Below are positions 7,610-17,139 of a DNA stretch of 64,000 bases, piece by piece (within the stretch, counting starts at the first letter, position 1; each line of letters begins with the position of its first letter). The stretch covers positions 62,001-126,000 of the forward strand of contig UBXV01000007.1 of NCBI GenBank assembly GCA_900469625.1. The letters run 5' to 3'. This DNA is from Hyphomicrobiales bacterium. GTDB lineage: Bacteria > Pseudomonadota > Alphaproteobacteria > Rhizobiales > Rhizobiaceae. Below the pieces are notes generated by a model. The model saw only the letters and a program-made list of their open reading frames with translations, had not been told where the DNA came from and did no database searches. A program made the position numbers and the translations under genes.

Positions 7610-9160
7610 TCAGTACCAGGCGTCCGCCATGCTGTCCTTGCGCCGGGCGACATAGTCGATCAAAGCGTCGTCGATTGCCACGTCCAGCGGCGGCGCTTCG
7701 TATTCGACAAGCGTCTTCTTCCAGCTGCGGTTTGCCCTCTGCGCCATATCGGTTCCGCCTTCCTCCGTCCATTTTTCGAACGGCTCGTTGTCGGACAGCC
7801 CGGAATCCCAAAATGCGGTCTGGTAGTTGCGCATCGTGTGGTCGCAGCCGAGGAAGTGGCTGCCCGGCCCCACCTGCAGGAAGGCATCCATGGCCAACGA
7901 ATTGTCGTCGACGACGACGCCGGCGAGATAGGAGTGCAACGCACCGCAGAAGTCCGTGTCCATGACGAACTTTTCGTAGGACATGGCCAGGAGCCCGTCG
8001 ACGAAGCCGGCCGAGTGCAAGATGAAATTGGCGCCGCAATGGACTGCCGACAGCATCGACATCACGCCTTCCTGCATCGCCTGGGCGTCGGGCAGCTTCG
8101 AATTGGAGAAGTTGCCGGCGCAGCGCAGCGGCAAGCCGAGCCGACGCGCCAGCTGGCCGACGACCATGCTGCCAATCGCCGGCTCCGGCGTGCCGAATGT
8201 CGGCGAACCGGAGCGCAACGACATGGACGACAGGAAGTTGCCGAAGATCACGGGCGCACCCTTGCGTTCCAGCTGGGTCAAGGCGCAGCCGGCGAGCGTC
8301 TCGGCATAGGACTGCGCGATCGCCCCGGCGTTGGTGACAGGGCCCATGGCGCCGCCGAGAATGAAGGGCACGATAACCGCCGCCTGGTTTGCCCGGGCAT
8401 AGGCCCGCAGCGACTTCGTCATCGTTCCGTCCCAGACGAGCGGCGAATTGACGTTGACGTTGCCGAGGATGACGCAGTTCTCATCGACGAAATCGCGCCC
8501 GAAGAGAATGCGGGCCATTTCGATGGAGTCTTCGGCCCGGTCTTCCGCGGTGATCGAGCCCATGAAAGCCCGGTCGGAGTACTTGATGTGGCTATAGACC
8601 ATGTCGAGGTGGCGCTTGTTCACCGGCACATCCACCGGCTCGCAGATGGTGCCGCCCGAATGATGCAGCCACGGGCTCGACTGCGCCAGCTTGATCAGGT
8701 TGCGGAAATCCTCGATCGTGCCATAGCGGCGGCCATTGTCGAGGTCGGTGACGAAGGGGGAGCCGTAGGCGGGAGAGAACACGACATTTTTGCCGCCGAT
8801 CTCGACGCTGCGGGCGGGGTTGCGGGCATGCTGGGTGAACTGTCGCGGCGCGGAGCTGACGATTTCTTTCAGCATGCCCGGTTCGAACGTCACCCGACAG
8901 CCGTCGAGTTTGGCGCCGGCGCGCTTCCAATGATCAAGCACCGCCGGATCGTCACGAAATTCGATGCCGACTTCCGCGAGGATGCGGTCGGCAATCGCCT
9001 CGATCCGCAGCAGATTGTCCTCGCTCAGGATATCGTAGGTCGGAATGTTGCGGACGATGTAGGGGACACCAAGATCCCTAGTCGCTGTACCGCCGCGATG
9101 CGGCCTTGAGCCTCGTGTCCGTCTCGGCGCTTCGCCCGCTGCCACAGCCGTCATTTCCAT
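7610..9160 (-). CDS. MttB-family (trimethylamine:corrinoid-like) methyltransferase without pyrrolysine
   Basis: This is a 516-residue member of the MttB superfamily (COG5598). Archaeal MttB transfers a methyl group from trimethylamine to a corrinoid protein and uses pyrrolysine. Non-pyrrolysine relatives act on quaternary amines such as glycine betaine or proline betaine. The frame has no internal TAG, so this is the non-pyrrolysine type. The start is the ATG at 9160 with GGGAG upstream; the in-frame extension to 9247 is poorly coding-like and runs into the divergent promoter. It lies upstream of the flavin demethylase in an apparent operon and divergent from a LysR gene. No corrinoid-protein gene (MtbC/MtgC type) or RamA reactivase lies in the window. 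The methyl donor is unknown. Confidence 0.8.
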   Translation of the reverse strand: MEMTAVAAGEAPRRTRGSRPHRGGTATRDLGVPYIVRNIPTYDILSEDNLLRIEAIADRILAEVGIEFRDDPAVLDHWKRAGAKLDGCRVTFEPGMLKEIVSSAPRQFTQHARNPARSVEIGGKNVVFSPAYGSPFVTDLDNGRRYGTIEDFRNLIKLAQSSPWLHHSGGTICEPVDVPVNKRHLDMVYSHIKYSDRAFMGSITAEDRAEDSIEMARILFGRDFVDENCVILGNVNVNSPLVWDGTMTKSLRAYARANQAAVIVPFILGGAMGPVTNAGAIAQSYAETLAGCALTQLERKGAPVIFGNFLSSMSLRSGSPTFGTPEPAIGSMVVGQLARRLGLPLRCAGNFSNSKLPDAQAMQEGVMSMLSAVHCGANFILHSAGFVDGLLAMSYEKFVMDTDFCGALHSYLAGVVVDDNSLAMDAFLQVGPGSHFLGCDHTMRNYQTAFWDSGLSDNEPFEKWTEEGGTDMAQRANRSWKKTLVEYEAPPLDVAIDDALIDYVARRKDSMADAWY

Positions 9161-9225
9161 CGCCGTTCTCCCATCATTTGAGATGATGGTATTGGCGAAA
9201 AAATGCATTGTAACGCTGGAAAAAA

Positions 9226-9247
9226 TTGAGCCTTGCGATAAGCTCAA
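9226..9247. promoter_or_regulatory. Inverted repeat, candidate LysR operator
   Basis: TTGAGC (9226-9231) and GCTCAA (9242-9247) form a perfect 6-base inverted repeat with a 10-base spacer, just before the LysR start at 9251 and in the 90-base gap shared with the MttB-family gene. The position suits autoregulation and divergent control. This is inference from pattern only. Confidence 0.35.
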
Positions 9248-9250
9248 GTT

Positions 9251-10183
9251 ATGGAAAATCTACGTCGCCTGCTCCCGTCGGCCGCGAGCCTCATCGTCTT
9301 CGAGGCAGCAGGCCGCCACCAGAACTTCACCCGCGCCGCCAACGAGCTCGGCATGACGCAGGCGGCCGTCTCTTATGCCATTCGCGGCCTCGAGGAACAG
9401 CTGGGCGTACCGCTCTTCCACCGAGTCCATCGCGCCGTCGAATTGACCGAGGCGGGCGAGAAGTTTCACGCCGACGTTTCCGTCGGCCTGTCGCGCATCC
9501 AGAAGTCGGCGGAAGACATCCGCTCCAAGGGGCGCGAGACCAATGTGACGCTTGCGGCCTCGACCGCCTTTGCCTCGATGTGGGTGCTGCCGCGCCTCAA
9601 CCGCATGCGCGAAGACCTGCCCGAGATCGATCTGAGGATCCAGACGAGCGTGCGCGACCTCGACCTCGACGAAGAGCCGATCCCGCTCGGCATTCGCGGC
9701 GGCGACCCGAGCCATTGGCCGCGCTACCATGCAGCCCTCCTGGCGGACGAAGTCGTCAATGCGGTTGCAACGCCAGCCTATATCGAGCAGCACGGCTTGC
9801 CGCGCACGCCGGCCGAGCTCCTGCGCCACAACCTCATTCACCTGGAGGAGCCGGTGCGGCGTGCCTGCGACTGGACGGAGTGGTTTGCCAGCGCCGGCCT
9901 CGCCTACCCGCCGCAGGCCCGGCGCCTGGCGATCAACGATTATGTTCTGGTGATCCAGGCGGTGTTGTCGGGCGAAGGGGTGGCGCTCGGCTGGGAGCAT
10001 CTGACCGATCCCCAGGTTCGCTCCGGCGCGCTTGTGCCGGTCGGAAGCCATGTGCTGAAAACCGGACTGGCATTCTACGTCGTCTGGCCGCGCTCGCGCG
10101 AGCTCAACAATCAGGCGCGGCGGGTGAGAGACTGGTTGCTGGCGGAAGGCACGCGGAACCGGACGGAGATCATCGCTGACTGA
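9251..10183 (+). CDS. LysR-family transcriptional regulator (GcvA-like)
   Basis: The 310-residue protein has an N-terminal winged helix-turn-helix (about residues 20-75: F-T-R-A-A-N-E-L-G-M-T-Q-A-A-V-S-Y-A-I-R) followed by R-x-x-x-x-V-E-L-T-E-A-G-E and a periplasmic-binding-like effector domain (about 100-300). F-T-R-A-A-x-E-L-x-M-T-Q-A-A-V-S and the length are typical of the GcvA subgroup. It is transcribed away from the MttB-family and flavin demethylase genes, the classic LysR arrangement, so it probably controls them in response to a methylated amine or its product. Effector unknown. Confidence 0.9.
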   Translation: MENLRRLLPSAASLIVFEAAGRHQNFTRAANELGMTQAAVSYAIRGLEEQLGVPLFHRVHRAVELTEAGEKFHADVSVGLSRIQKSAEDIRSKGRETNVTLAASTAFASMWVLPRLNRMREDLPEIDLRIQTSVRDLDLDEEPIPLGIRGGDPSHWPRYHAALLADEVVNAVATPAYIEQHGLPRTPAELLRHNLIHLEEPVRRACDWTEWFASAGLAYPPQARRLAINDYVLVIQAVLSGEGVALGWEHLTDPQVRSGALVPVGSHVLKTGLAFYVVWPRSRELNNQARRVRDWLLAEGTRNRTEIIAD

Positions 10184-10199
10184 CGATCTCCCTCGTGGC

Positions 10200-11546
10200 C
10201 TAAAGCTGCGCTGCAACCTCGCGATAGCGGTCTGAGAGATAGCGCATCGTCGCAACGGCATCGGCCGGCTTGCCATAGAAGTAGCCCTGCCCCATGCCGC
10301 AGCCGAGCGCCTTCAACTTCAATGCTTCGGAAAAATCCTCGATGCCCTCGGCAACGACCTCGAGCTCGAGGCCTTCGCACATGGAGACGATGGCCTTGAT
10401 GATATGCTCGGAGGCCCGGTCCGCCGAAATCCGCGACACGAAAGCCCGGTCGATCTTGACCTTGTCGAACGAGAAATCGCGAAGGCGCCCGAGGCTCGAC
10501 TGGCCGGTGCCGAAATCGTCGAGCGAGACGCGGACCCCGGCTGCGCGAAGCTCGGTCACGATCTTCTGCGCGGTTTCCGCATCGGCCATGACGGCCGTCT
10601 CGGTAATTTCCAGCTCCAGCCGTCGCGGGTCCAGTCCGATCTGGTTGATGATCGTCAGCAGGCGCGTGCTGGTCGCCGGGTCCATCAGCTGTGCAGACGA
10701 CAGGTTGAAAGACAGGAACAACTCTTTCGGCCAGGACAGAGCGGCATGTGCCGCCTTGCGCAGCAGCGTCTCGGCAAGTGATTCGATGAAGCCTCGCTCT
10801 TCCGCCAAAGGCACGAAGACGGCCGGCGAGACATAGCCCAGGTCGGCGTCGCACCACCTGGCAAGCGCTTCGAAACCGACAACCGCGTCGTTGCGCAGAT
10901 CGACGATCGGTTGGAAATGCACATCGACCTCGTTGGCGATGATTGCATTGCGCAGCGCCTGCTCAAGCTGCGTCGCGCGTTTCATCTCCTGGGCGATTTC
11001 CTGCGAATAGACGGTGATCTGACCGCGACCGCGACGCTTGGAACGGTAGAGCGCCGTATCGGCGCTTTTCAGCAGATCCTCGAAGACTTCACCGGCAAAG
11101 GGATAGACCGCAAAGCCGAACGACGCAGACAGGCGCACGTTGCGGTCGCCGAGATCGAAGGGTGCCGACAGCACCTCCTTCAGCATCTGGCCGACCTTTT
11201 CCGCGCCCTTGCGCTCGAAGACGAGCGGCAGGACGAAGGCGAACTCGTCACTCTCCGAGCGGATGATCGTCGCGCCTTCCGGCGCGCAGGCCTTCAACCG
11301 ATGGGCAACCTGGCAAAGGATTTCGTCGCCGGCCTGCGGACCGAAGAGGTCGTTGATCGGCTTGAAACCATCTATGTTGGCAAGGCCGATGGTAAAGGGC
11401 GCCGGATCGCTGGCGCGCTCTTCAGCCAGATCGCAAAAGGTCTTGCGCAACTGACGGGCATCGCCAAGCCCGGTCAACGGGTCGACCGAACTGGCAACAG
11501 GCGGCTCCCTGCCGATCCGATGATAGGGTGTTTCGCCTGAGATCAT
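10200..11546 (-). CDS. GGDEF-EAL protein with degenerate GGDEF site, probable c-di-GMP phosphodiesterase
   Basis: The 448-residue cytoplasmic protein has a GGDEF domain (about 20-190) and an EAL domain (about 195-440). The cyclase signature is E-S-D-E-F at 98-102 instead of G-G-D-E-F, and the first metal-binding Asp is replaced in N-I-D-G-F-K, so cyclase activity is unlikely. The EAL domain looks complete: E226-A-L-A-R-W, E-I-T-E, and L-D-D-F-G-T-G. I therefore infer a phosphodiesterase with a regulatory GGDEF-like domain. There is no sensory domain or membrane segment. The ATG at 11546 was chosen; a TTG at 11561 adds five residues and cannot be excluded. Convergent with the LysR gene. Confidence 0.85.
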   Translation of the reverse strand: MISGETPYHRIGREPPVASSVDPLTGLGDARQLRKTFCDLAEERASDPAPFTIGLANIDGFKPINDLFGPQAGDEILCQVAHRLKACAPEGATIIRSESDEFAFVLPLVFERKGAEKVGQMLKEVLSAPFDLGDRNVRLSASFGFAVYPFAGEVFEDLLKSADTALYRSKRRGRGQITVYSQEIAQEMKRATQLEQALRNAIIANEVDVHFQPIVDLRNDAVVGFEALARWCDADLGYVSPAVFVPLAEERGFIESLAETLLRKAAHAALSWPKELFLSFNLSSAQLMDPATSTRLLTIINQIGLDPRRLELEITETAVMADAETAQKIVTELRAAGVRVSLDDFGTGQSSLGRLRDFSFDKVKIDRAFVSRISADRASEHIIKAIVSMCEGLELEVVAEGIEDFSEALKLKALGCGMGQGYFYGKPADAVATMRYLSDRYREVAAQL

Positions 11547-11811
11547 CGGCCCATCGCCCAAGCTACAAACGAGCGGCGCGGGTCGGACATCAGCACATCC
11601 CGCGCATCCTCCCCGCCCGCAGGACGGCAGTGCGCTTCCGGCAGGGTCTGGGCTTGAATGGCTATGGGGCTGCGATGCATTCCGGCGGGGCTCTACACTT
11701 TTTGGCTCTACGGTGCAGAAGATCGCAATCGGCGGTTAACAATCCGATATCGCCCCGCTCCTAGATCTGCCATCGACATCCCCAATTCTAGCGAGTTGAC
11801 ACGGTTTTTGC

Positions 11812-13584
11812 TCAACCTGTCGTTCGCATCGCCTTTGCCGGCATGAATTTGCGCAAAACGGCCTCGATCATATCGGGACTGACCGGTTTCATGATGTGAT
11901 CATCCATGCCCGACGCCTTGCTCTGCTGCAGGTCGATATCGAGGGCATGCGCCGTGACCGCGATGATCGGCGTCCTGCGCCCTTTGGTCTTTTCCGCGGT
12001 GCGGATCGCAACCGCCGCGTCGAAACCATTCATGACCGGCATGGACACATCCATCAGCACCAGAGCGGGCTGAAGCTCATGCCAGAGTTCGACCGCCTCG
12101 CGGCCGTTGGCGGCGATGCGGTGGGATACGCCGAGCCCCTCCAGGATCTGTGTGAAGACGAACTGATTGATCTGATTGTCTTCAGCGACGAGCACGTCAA
12201 CATGGGAGACCGGAGCCGCAACGGCAGTGACGTCCTCCGCATCGAAGGAAAGCGACCAGTCCGACTGCAGCAGCGGCGGGGCGTGCGGGCGTTCGGCACA
12301 AACGCGAAAGACTTCCGCCAGCACGGCACCGGCATCCTCTTCCGCCGTCACGGTGACAACAGGGCAATTGCGCCACGCGGACGCGACGTGCTGACCGTCC
12401 GGAAAGTCGCTGTCGAGCAAAAGGATATCGAGCTTCAATCCTGCGCTTTCGGCCGCCATGCCGAAAGCGGTCAGTTCGTCGATATTGCGCACCGCGCAGG
12501 CCTCGAGGCCGGAGCCACGCAACCGGGCAACGAGGCGTTCCTCCGTAGAGCGGTCTGCGGAGGCAAGCAGCACGCGCAAGCCCCGCGCCGGCAGGGTCTC
12601 GATCATCGAACCAGCTTCGACCAGTTGCTGCACGTTCAGCGCCCGGAACGGATCGTAGAAATTCTGGGCCGGCGCAAAAATGCTGTAATCGTTGATCTGC
12701 AGGCTGGCGGGAAGCGAGCCGTCCTGTGCCCCGTGATGCCAGCCGGCGATGTCGGTGACATCGTTCATGCAGGTGACGACGAAATGACGGCCGGGCATGC
12801 CGACGCGATACTTGCGGGTCAGAACCCAAAGGTCGCTGCCATCGGCGCGAACGATATTTTCGGCCTCCGAATGCGGCTTTCCGGTTTCAAGCACCCGCCG
12901 GTCGGACAGTTCGAACCGTTCGGCAAGGTCGCTCTCGACCAGATCCCAGGCGGAGCGCCCGAGGATGGCCTCCTGGGAGAGATCGTGGATGAGGCAGAAG
13001 GCCTTGTTGACCGCGATGTAATTGAGATTGCGATCCTTGACGCAGATCGGATTGGGCTGGGCGTCGAGGATCTCCTCGGTCAGTTCGACCCGCTCGAGAT
13101 CCGTCTGCAGCTGTTCGTCGCGCTTTCTCTGGTCGGAGACGTCGGTGATCGACAGGATGCCGATGCCGCTGGAGAGACGGCGCTTTCGCATCGACACCCA
13201 GCGGGTGCGGCCGGATCGCTCGACGTTTTCGTAGCGTTCGCGCCAGTGCAGCGCCATGTGCTCGGCAATCCAGTCTTCGCGGTTGGTGCGACGACGGCTG
13301 TTCTCGGGCACGGTGCCCGGGCGAACGCCCGTGTCATAGACGGCGCCGAGAAAATCGCGCAGGCGCGTGCCGGGCAGGAGCATCTCGGCGGGCACGGGAA
13401 AATATTGCAGCATGGTGCGGCTGGCAAAGAGGATGGTGTCGTCCCGCCCGCAGACAAGCATCGCGAAGCCGAGCGCATCGCTGCTCGCCTCGAGAATGAT
13501 CCTGTTGATGTCCGCGCCGTTCGGCGCCCCATCGTTCATTGCGCTGTCCTCACTCGCCCCTGCGGCGGTTTCATTTCGGGACAT
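11812..13584 (-). CDS. PAS-PAS-response-regulator protein lacking a kinase domain
   Basis: The 590-residue protein contains two PAS-like regions (about 25-150 and 170-295), a linker, a degenerate receiver-like segment (G-L-R-V-L-L-A-S-A-D onwards, with L-L-L-D-S-D-F) and a canonical C-terminal receiver. The receiver has A-E-D-N-Q-I-N, the phosphoacceptor D in L-M-D-V-S-M-P-V-M-N-G, T-A in A-V-T-A-H, and K in I-M-K-P-V-S. No H-box or HATPase domain lies between them, which is unusual because this receiver type normally ends a hybrid histidine kinase. No membrane segments are visible. The start is set at the ATG at 13584; a further in-frame ATG at 13539 is possible. It is divergent from mutL. 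Partner kinase and output unknown. Confidence 0.8.
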   Translation of the reverse strand: MSRNETAAGASEDSAMNDGAPNGADINRIILEASSDALGFAMLVCGRDDTILFASRTMLQYFPVPAEMLLPGTRLRDFLGAVYDTGVRPGTVPENSRRRTNREDWIAEHMALHWRERYENVERSGRTRWVSMRKRRLSSGIGILSITDVSDQRKRDEQLQTDLERVELTEEILDAQPNPICVKDRNLNYIAVNKAFCLIHDLSQEAILGRSAWDLVESDLAERFELSDRRVLETGKPHSEAENIVRADGSDLWVLTRKYRVGMPGRHFVVTCMNDVTDIAGWHHGAQDGSLPASLQINDYSIFAPAQNFYDPFRALNVQQLVEAGSMIETLPARGLRVLLASADRSTEERLVARLRGSGLEACAVRNIDELTAFGMAAESAGLKLDILLLDSDFPDGQHVASAWRNCPVVTVTAEEDAGAVLAEVFRVCAERPHAPPLLQSDWSLSFDAEDVTAVAAPVSHVDVLVAEDNQINQFVFTQILEGLGVSHRIAANGREAVELWHELQPALVLMDVSMPVMNGFDAAVAIRTAEKTKGRRTPIIAVTAHALDIDLQQSKASGMDDHIMKPVSPDMIEAVLRKFMPAKAMRTTG

Positions 13585-13845
13585 GCTGGGGTGGCCTTGA
13601 AAGGCGTCTCTTCGAGCGGGTGGATGCGACGTCCAGCAACGCCGCAGTGCTCCAAAGACAAAACCCGTGATCATTCAGGTTGTTGTGGAAAATCGCAGCA
13701 GAATATTAAGGGGCAATTAAATCTCCGCCTCAATTTTGGGTGCACCAACTGGTTGCACAAGCAAAGGCCCAGTTTCCAGGCACGCGAACGGGGATGGACC
13801 TTTAATTTCGCTTCCGTTCCGCCGGCGAATCCGGGAAAATAGGCG

Positions 13846-15657
13846 ATGGCCATCAAGCAGCTCTCCGAAACCCTCATCAATCAGATCGCCGCCGGCGAAG
13901 TCATCGAACGACCGGCCAGCGCCGCCAAGGAGCTGATCGAGAACGCGCTGGATGCCGGCGCGACCCGGATCGAGATCGCCACCGCCGGAGGCGGCAAGAC
14001 GCTGCTCAGGGTGACCGACAACGGCGCCGGCATGCAGCCCAAGGATCTGGAGCTGGCCGTCAGGCGGCACTGCACCTCGAAGCTCGACGACAACCTTTTC
14101 GATATCCGCACGCTCGGCTTTCGCGGCGAGGCCCTGCCCTCGATCGGATCGGTCTCCCGGCTTTCGATCACCACGCGCACGGCCGGCGCAACCGAAGGCG
14201 CCATCATCACAATTGCCGGCGGCAAGACAGACCCCGTGCGCCCGTCGCCCGCCAACACCGGCACCGTCGTCGAGGTGCGGGACCTGTTCTTTGCCACGCC
14301 CGCCCGGCTCAAATTCATGAAGTCGGAAAAGGCCGAGGCATCGGCGATCTCCGATGTCGTGCGGCGCATGGCGATCGCCTTTCCGAAGGTGCGCTTCGTG
14401 CTGTCGGGATCGGACCGCACGACACTGGAGTTTCCGGCCACCGGCGACGACCGGCTCGCCCGCATGGCGCAAGTGCTCGGCAAGGATTTTCGCGACAACG
14501 CCATCGAGATCGATGCCGAGCGCGAGGACATCGAGCTTACCGGCTTTGCCGGCGTGCCAACCTACAACCGCGGCAACTCGCTGCAGCAATATGTGTTCGT
14601 CAACGGGCGCCCGGTGCAGGACAAGCAGCTGCTGTCGGCCATTCGCGCCGCCTATTCCGAAACGATACCACACGGCCGCTATCCCGTGGCCGTGCTGTCG
14701 ATCACGCTCGATCCGGCCCTCGTCGACGTCAACGTGCATCCGGCAAAATCGGACGTCCGCTTCCGCGATCCGGGCCTCGTGCGCGGGCTGGTCATCGGCG
14801 CCATTCGCCAGTCCCTGGCGCGCGAAGGCGATCGCGCCTCAACGACGGGCGCAAGCGGCATGATGCAGGCATTTCGCTCGGGGCAGTACCGTCCGCAGCA
14901 GCCGTGGAGCGCGGAGACCTCGCCTTCCCGGCCAACGCATTTCGACACGATCGTGCGCGGCCTGTCCGAGACGCCGCAGGCGAGCTTTGCCGCCTTCTCG
15001 GCGCCGTCGGCCCGCACAGCATCGCCCCCCTTGAGCGAGCCCGAGCGGCCGATTGCCGACACGCCGGCACCACAGTCGTTTCCGCTGGGTGCGGTGCGCG
15101 CCCAGCTGCACGAAAACTACATCGTCGCGCAGACGCAGGATGGCCTCGTCATCGTCGACCAGCACGCCGCCCACGAACGTCTGGTGTTCGAGACGATGCG
15201 CACGGCGCTGCATTCCAAGCCCGTCGCCGCGCAGGCATTGCTGATCCCGGAGATCGTCGACCTTTCGGAGGACGACTGCGACCGGCTGATGACCCATGCG
15301 GACGAGCTTTCGCGCCTCGGCCTCGGGATCGAGCGCTTCGGGCCTGGCGCCATCGCGGTCAGGGAGACGCCGGCCATGCTCGGCGAGATGGACGCTACGG
15401 CCCTCGTGCGCCAGCTCGCCGACGAGATTGCCGAATGGGACACGGCGAGCGGCCTGGCGAGCCGGCTCGAATATCTTGCCGCGACGATGGCATGCCATGG
15501 CTCGGTCCGCTCGGGCCGCCGGATGCGCACCGAGGAGATGAACGCGCTGCTTCGCCAGATGGAGGCGACGCCCGGCTCCGGCCAGTGCAACCATGGGCGT
15601 CCGACCTATATCGAGCTGAAGCTCTCCGACATCGAGCGACTGTTCGGCAGGAGCTGA
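13846..15657 (+). CDS. mutL: DNA mismatch repair protein MutL
   Basis: The 603-residue MutL couples MutS mismatch recognition to strand removal. The N-terminal GHKL ATPase is complete: [14 protein letters not shown] and [11 protein letters not shown]. The C-terminal dimerisation domain carries the endonuclease metal motif D438[11 protein letters not shown], with A-C-H near residue 550 and C581-N-H-G-R-P (the usual motif is C-P-H-G-R-P). This MutL is therefore probably a nicking enzyme, as in bacteria without MutH and unlike E. coli MutL. A Pro/Ala/Ser-rich linker joins the domains. The ATG at 13846 is followed directly by the conserved start [17 protein letters not shown]. Confidence 0.97.
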   Translation: MAIKQLSETLINQIAAGEVIERPASAAKELIENALDAGATRIEIATAGGGKTLLRVTDNGAGMQPKDLELAVRRHCTSKLDDNLFDIRTLGFRGEALPSIGSVSRLSITTRTAGATEGAIITIAGGKTDPVRPSPANTGTVVEVRDLFFATPARLKFMKSEKAEASAISDVVRRMAIAFPKVRFVLSGSDRTTLEFPATGDDRLARMAQVLGKDFRDNAIEIDAEREDIELTGFAGVPTYNRGNSLQQYVFVNGRPVQDKQLLSAIRAAYSETIPHGRYPVAVLSITLDPALVDVNVHPAKSDVRFRDPGLVRGLVIGAIRQSLAREGDRASTTGASGMMQAFRSGQYRPQQPWSAETSPSRPTHFDTIVRGLSETPQASFAAFSAPSARTASPPLSEPERPIADTPAPQSFPLGAVRAQLHENYIVAQTQDGLVIVDQHAAHERLVFETMRTALHSKPVAAQALLIPEIVDLSEDDCDRLMTHADELSRLGLGIERFGPGAIAVRETPAMLGEMDATALVRQLADEIAEWDTASGLASRLEYLAATMACHGSVRSGRRMRTEEMNALLRQMEATPGSGQCNHGRPTYIELKLSDIERLFGRS

Positions 15658-15751
15658 CTGCGCAGGCACGAGGCGATGAAATGCGCTGGCATTTTGCCGG
15701 TTGGCGAGCTAGATCAGAGATCAGACCAAGAAGGCAGAATAGGCTCCGACA

Positions 15752-15985
15752 ATGATGAACCGGTTTGAAGGAAGCGCATCGCGCGAAGCGAAGATCCGTT
15801 ATCTCGACGGCGACTTCCAGATCGTTCTCGCCGGCTCGCACGTCGTCTGCGCGATGACGGGCAAGACCATCCCGGTCGACGAACTGCGCTACTGGAGCGT
15901 TGCCCGGCAGGAGCCCTATGTCGATGCGGAAGCGTCGCTCGAGGCCGAGAAGCGCGCAGGCGCCCTGCCAAACCAGCGCCGCTAA
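15752..15985 (+). CDS. DUF2093 family small protein
   Basis: The 77-residue protein matches the small alphaproteobacterial family DUF2093, recognised by A-K-I-R-Y-L-D-G-D-F-Q-I-V, G-S-H-V-V-C-A-M-T-G and I-P-V-D-E-L-R-Y-W-S-V-A-R-Q-E-P-Y. There is no signal peptide or membrane segment. Its two cysteine-poor halves and short length suggest a compact single domain. It lies between mutL and the convergent lpxK, a neighbourhood common in Rhizobiales. Function unknown. A second ATG three bases downstream could also serve as start. Confidence 0.8.
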   Translation: MMNRFEGSASREAKIRYLDGDFQIVLAGSHVVCAMTGKTIPVDELRYWSVARQEPYVDAEASLEAEKRAGALPNQRR

Positions 15986-16098
15986 TCCATTTCCGGAGGC
16001 GGTTGGAAACGATGCCGACCGCGACATGACCGAACGAGCGAGATCAGACGCGCGCGTGATCCGTCGTGGACGGAAACGCCGCAATGCCGATCAGAAGC

Positions 16099-17139
16099 TC
16101 ATTTCCGCTCCGCTTCCCGCAGCTTGCGGGCGCGCGCGGCCGACAACGCTGTCGCCACGATCTTTGCCGGTGCCGAGGGGTCGTCGAAGCTGACGTCGAT
16201 CTCGATCACCCGGCTCGCCGCTGCCAGCTCCGCTGCCCGCCCGTGGCCGGGCTCCAGGCGAACCATGTCCTTGGAGGTCGTCACCAGGACACAGCCGAGT
16301 GCCGCTGCACGGTCGAGAAGTTCCGATATCTCGTCGTCCGAGAAATGATGGTGATCGGGAAAACTGCGGGTTTCCTCGATGACGGCACCGGTCTCGCGCA
16401 CGGTGCGATAGAATTTCTCCGGGTCGGCGATGCCGGCCCAGGCCAGCACCTTGACGCCGTTCAGCGAACCGTCGTCGAGCCGCACGACCTCGGCCTCGTA
16501 GATCTGCTTGCCCGCGCGCGCGGCACGGCGGATCAGGGCGTCCGCCTCTACCCCGTCGCCGATCTTCAACAGGGCGGTCGCGTGGCGCAGCTGATTGGAG
16601 ATCGGCGCGCGCACAGGGCCTGACGGCACCAGGAAGCCATTGCCGATGCCACGGCGGGAATCGATGACCAGCAGCGCAAAGTCGAACGTCAACCGGGCAC
16701 TCTGAAATCCGTCGTCCATGATGATGATATCGACGCCTTCGGCCACCAGCCGGCGGGCGCCATCGACCCTGCGTCGGCAGACGACGGTCAACGCTTCACG
16801 CGCCAGAAGCAGCGGCTCGTCGCCGACGTCGCGCGCCCGGTGGTGTTCCGGCTCGACGATGGTCGTCACATCCAGCGAACCGCCGTAACCGCGGCTGAGG
16901 AAGCCCGGCTTCAGGCCCTTCGCCTTGACGGCGCGCGCAAGTGCGATCGCCGTCGGCGTCTTGCCGGCGCCCCCGACCGTGAAATTGCCGATGCAGATGA
17001 TGGGAACAGGCACCGATGCCCTGCGGGCACGATCCATGCGCAGGCCGGCGACCCGACCGTAGATCCAGGAAAACGGCCACAAAGCCCGGGCACGCCAGTC
17101 CGCCTTGGTCCACCAGAACGGCGGCGCTTCCGATACCAT
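16099..17139 (-). CDS. lpxK: Tetraacyldisaccharide 4'-kinase LpxK
   Basis: LpxK phosphorylates the 4' position of the lipid A disaccharide at the inner membrane, making lipid IVA. The 346-residue product carries the P-loop [12 protein letters not shown] (residues 51-62), the downstream L-S-R-G-Y-G-G, and D-D-G-F-Q, all typical of LpxK. An N-terminal hydrophobic helix (about 18-32) anchors it. The frame runs open to 17550, but the 5' part is not protein-like and the ATG at 17139, preceded by GGAAA, gives the normal family length. It is the last gene of a leftward run with waaA, but 394 bases separate it from the upstream HAD gene, so it may have its own promoter. Confidence 0.95.
   Translation of the reverse strand: MVSEAPPFWWTKADWRARALWPFSWIYGRVAGLRMDRARRASVPVPIICIGNFTVGGAGKTPTAIALARAVKAKGLKPGFLSRGYGGSLDVTTIVEPEHHRARDVGDEPLLLAREALTVVCRRRVDGARRLVAEGVDIIIMDDGFQSARLTFDFALLVIDSRRGIGNGFLVPSGPVRAPISNQLRHATALLKIGDGVEADALIRRAARAGKQIYEAEVVRLDDGSLNGVKVLAWAGIADPEKFYRTVRETGAVIEETRSFPDHHHFSDDEISELLDRAAALGCVLVTTSKDMVRLEPGHGRAAELAAASRVIEIDVSFDDPSAPAKIVATALSAARARKLREAERK

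Noticed and set aside
7577..9109. 510-codon open frame on the + strand opposite the MttB-family gene
   Set aside because: Antisense shadow with no family similarity, and the opposite frame encodes a full-length recognised protein.
7610..9160. Pyrrolysine-containing MttB
   Set aside because: The frame contains no in-frame TAG before its stop, so no pyrrolysine codon is needed.
9161..9250. Cobalamin riboswitch upstream of the MttB-family gene
   Set aside because: The 90-base gap is too short for a cobalamin riboswitch plus two promoters, and I see no B12-box-like sequence.
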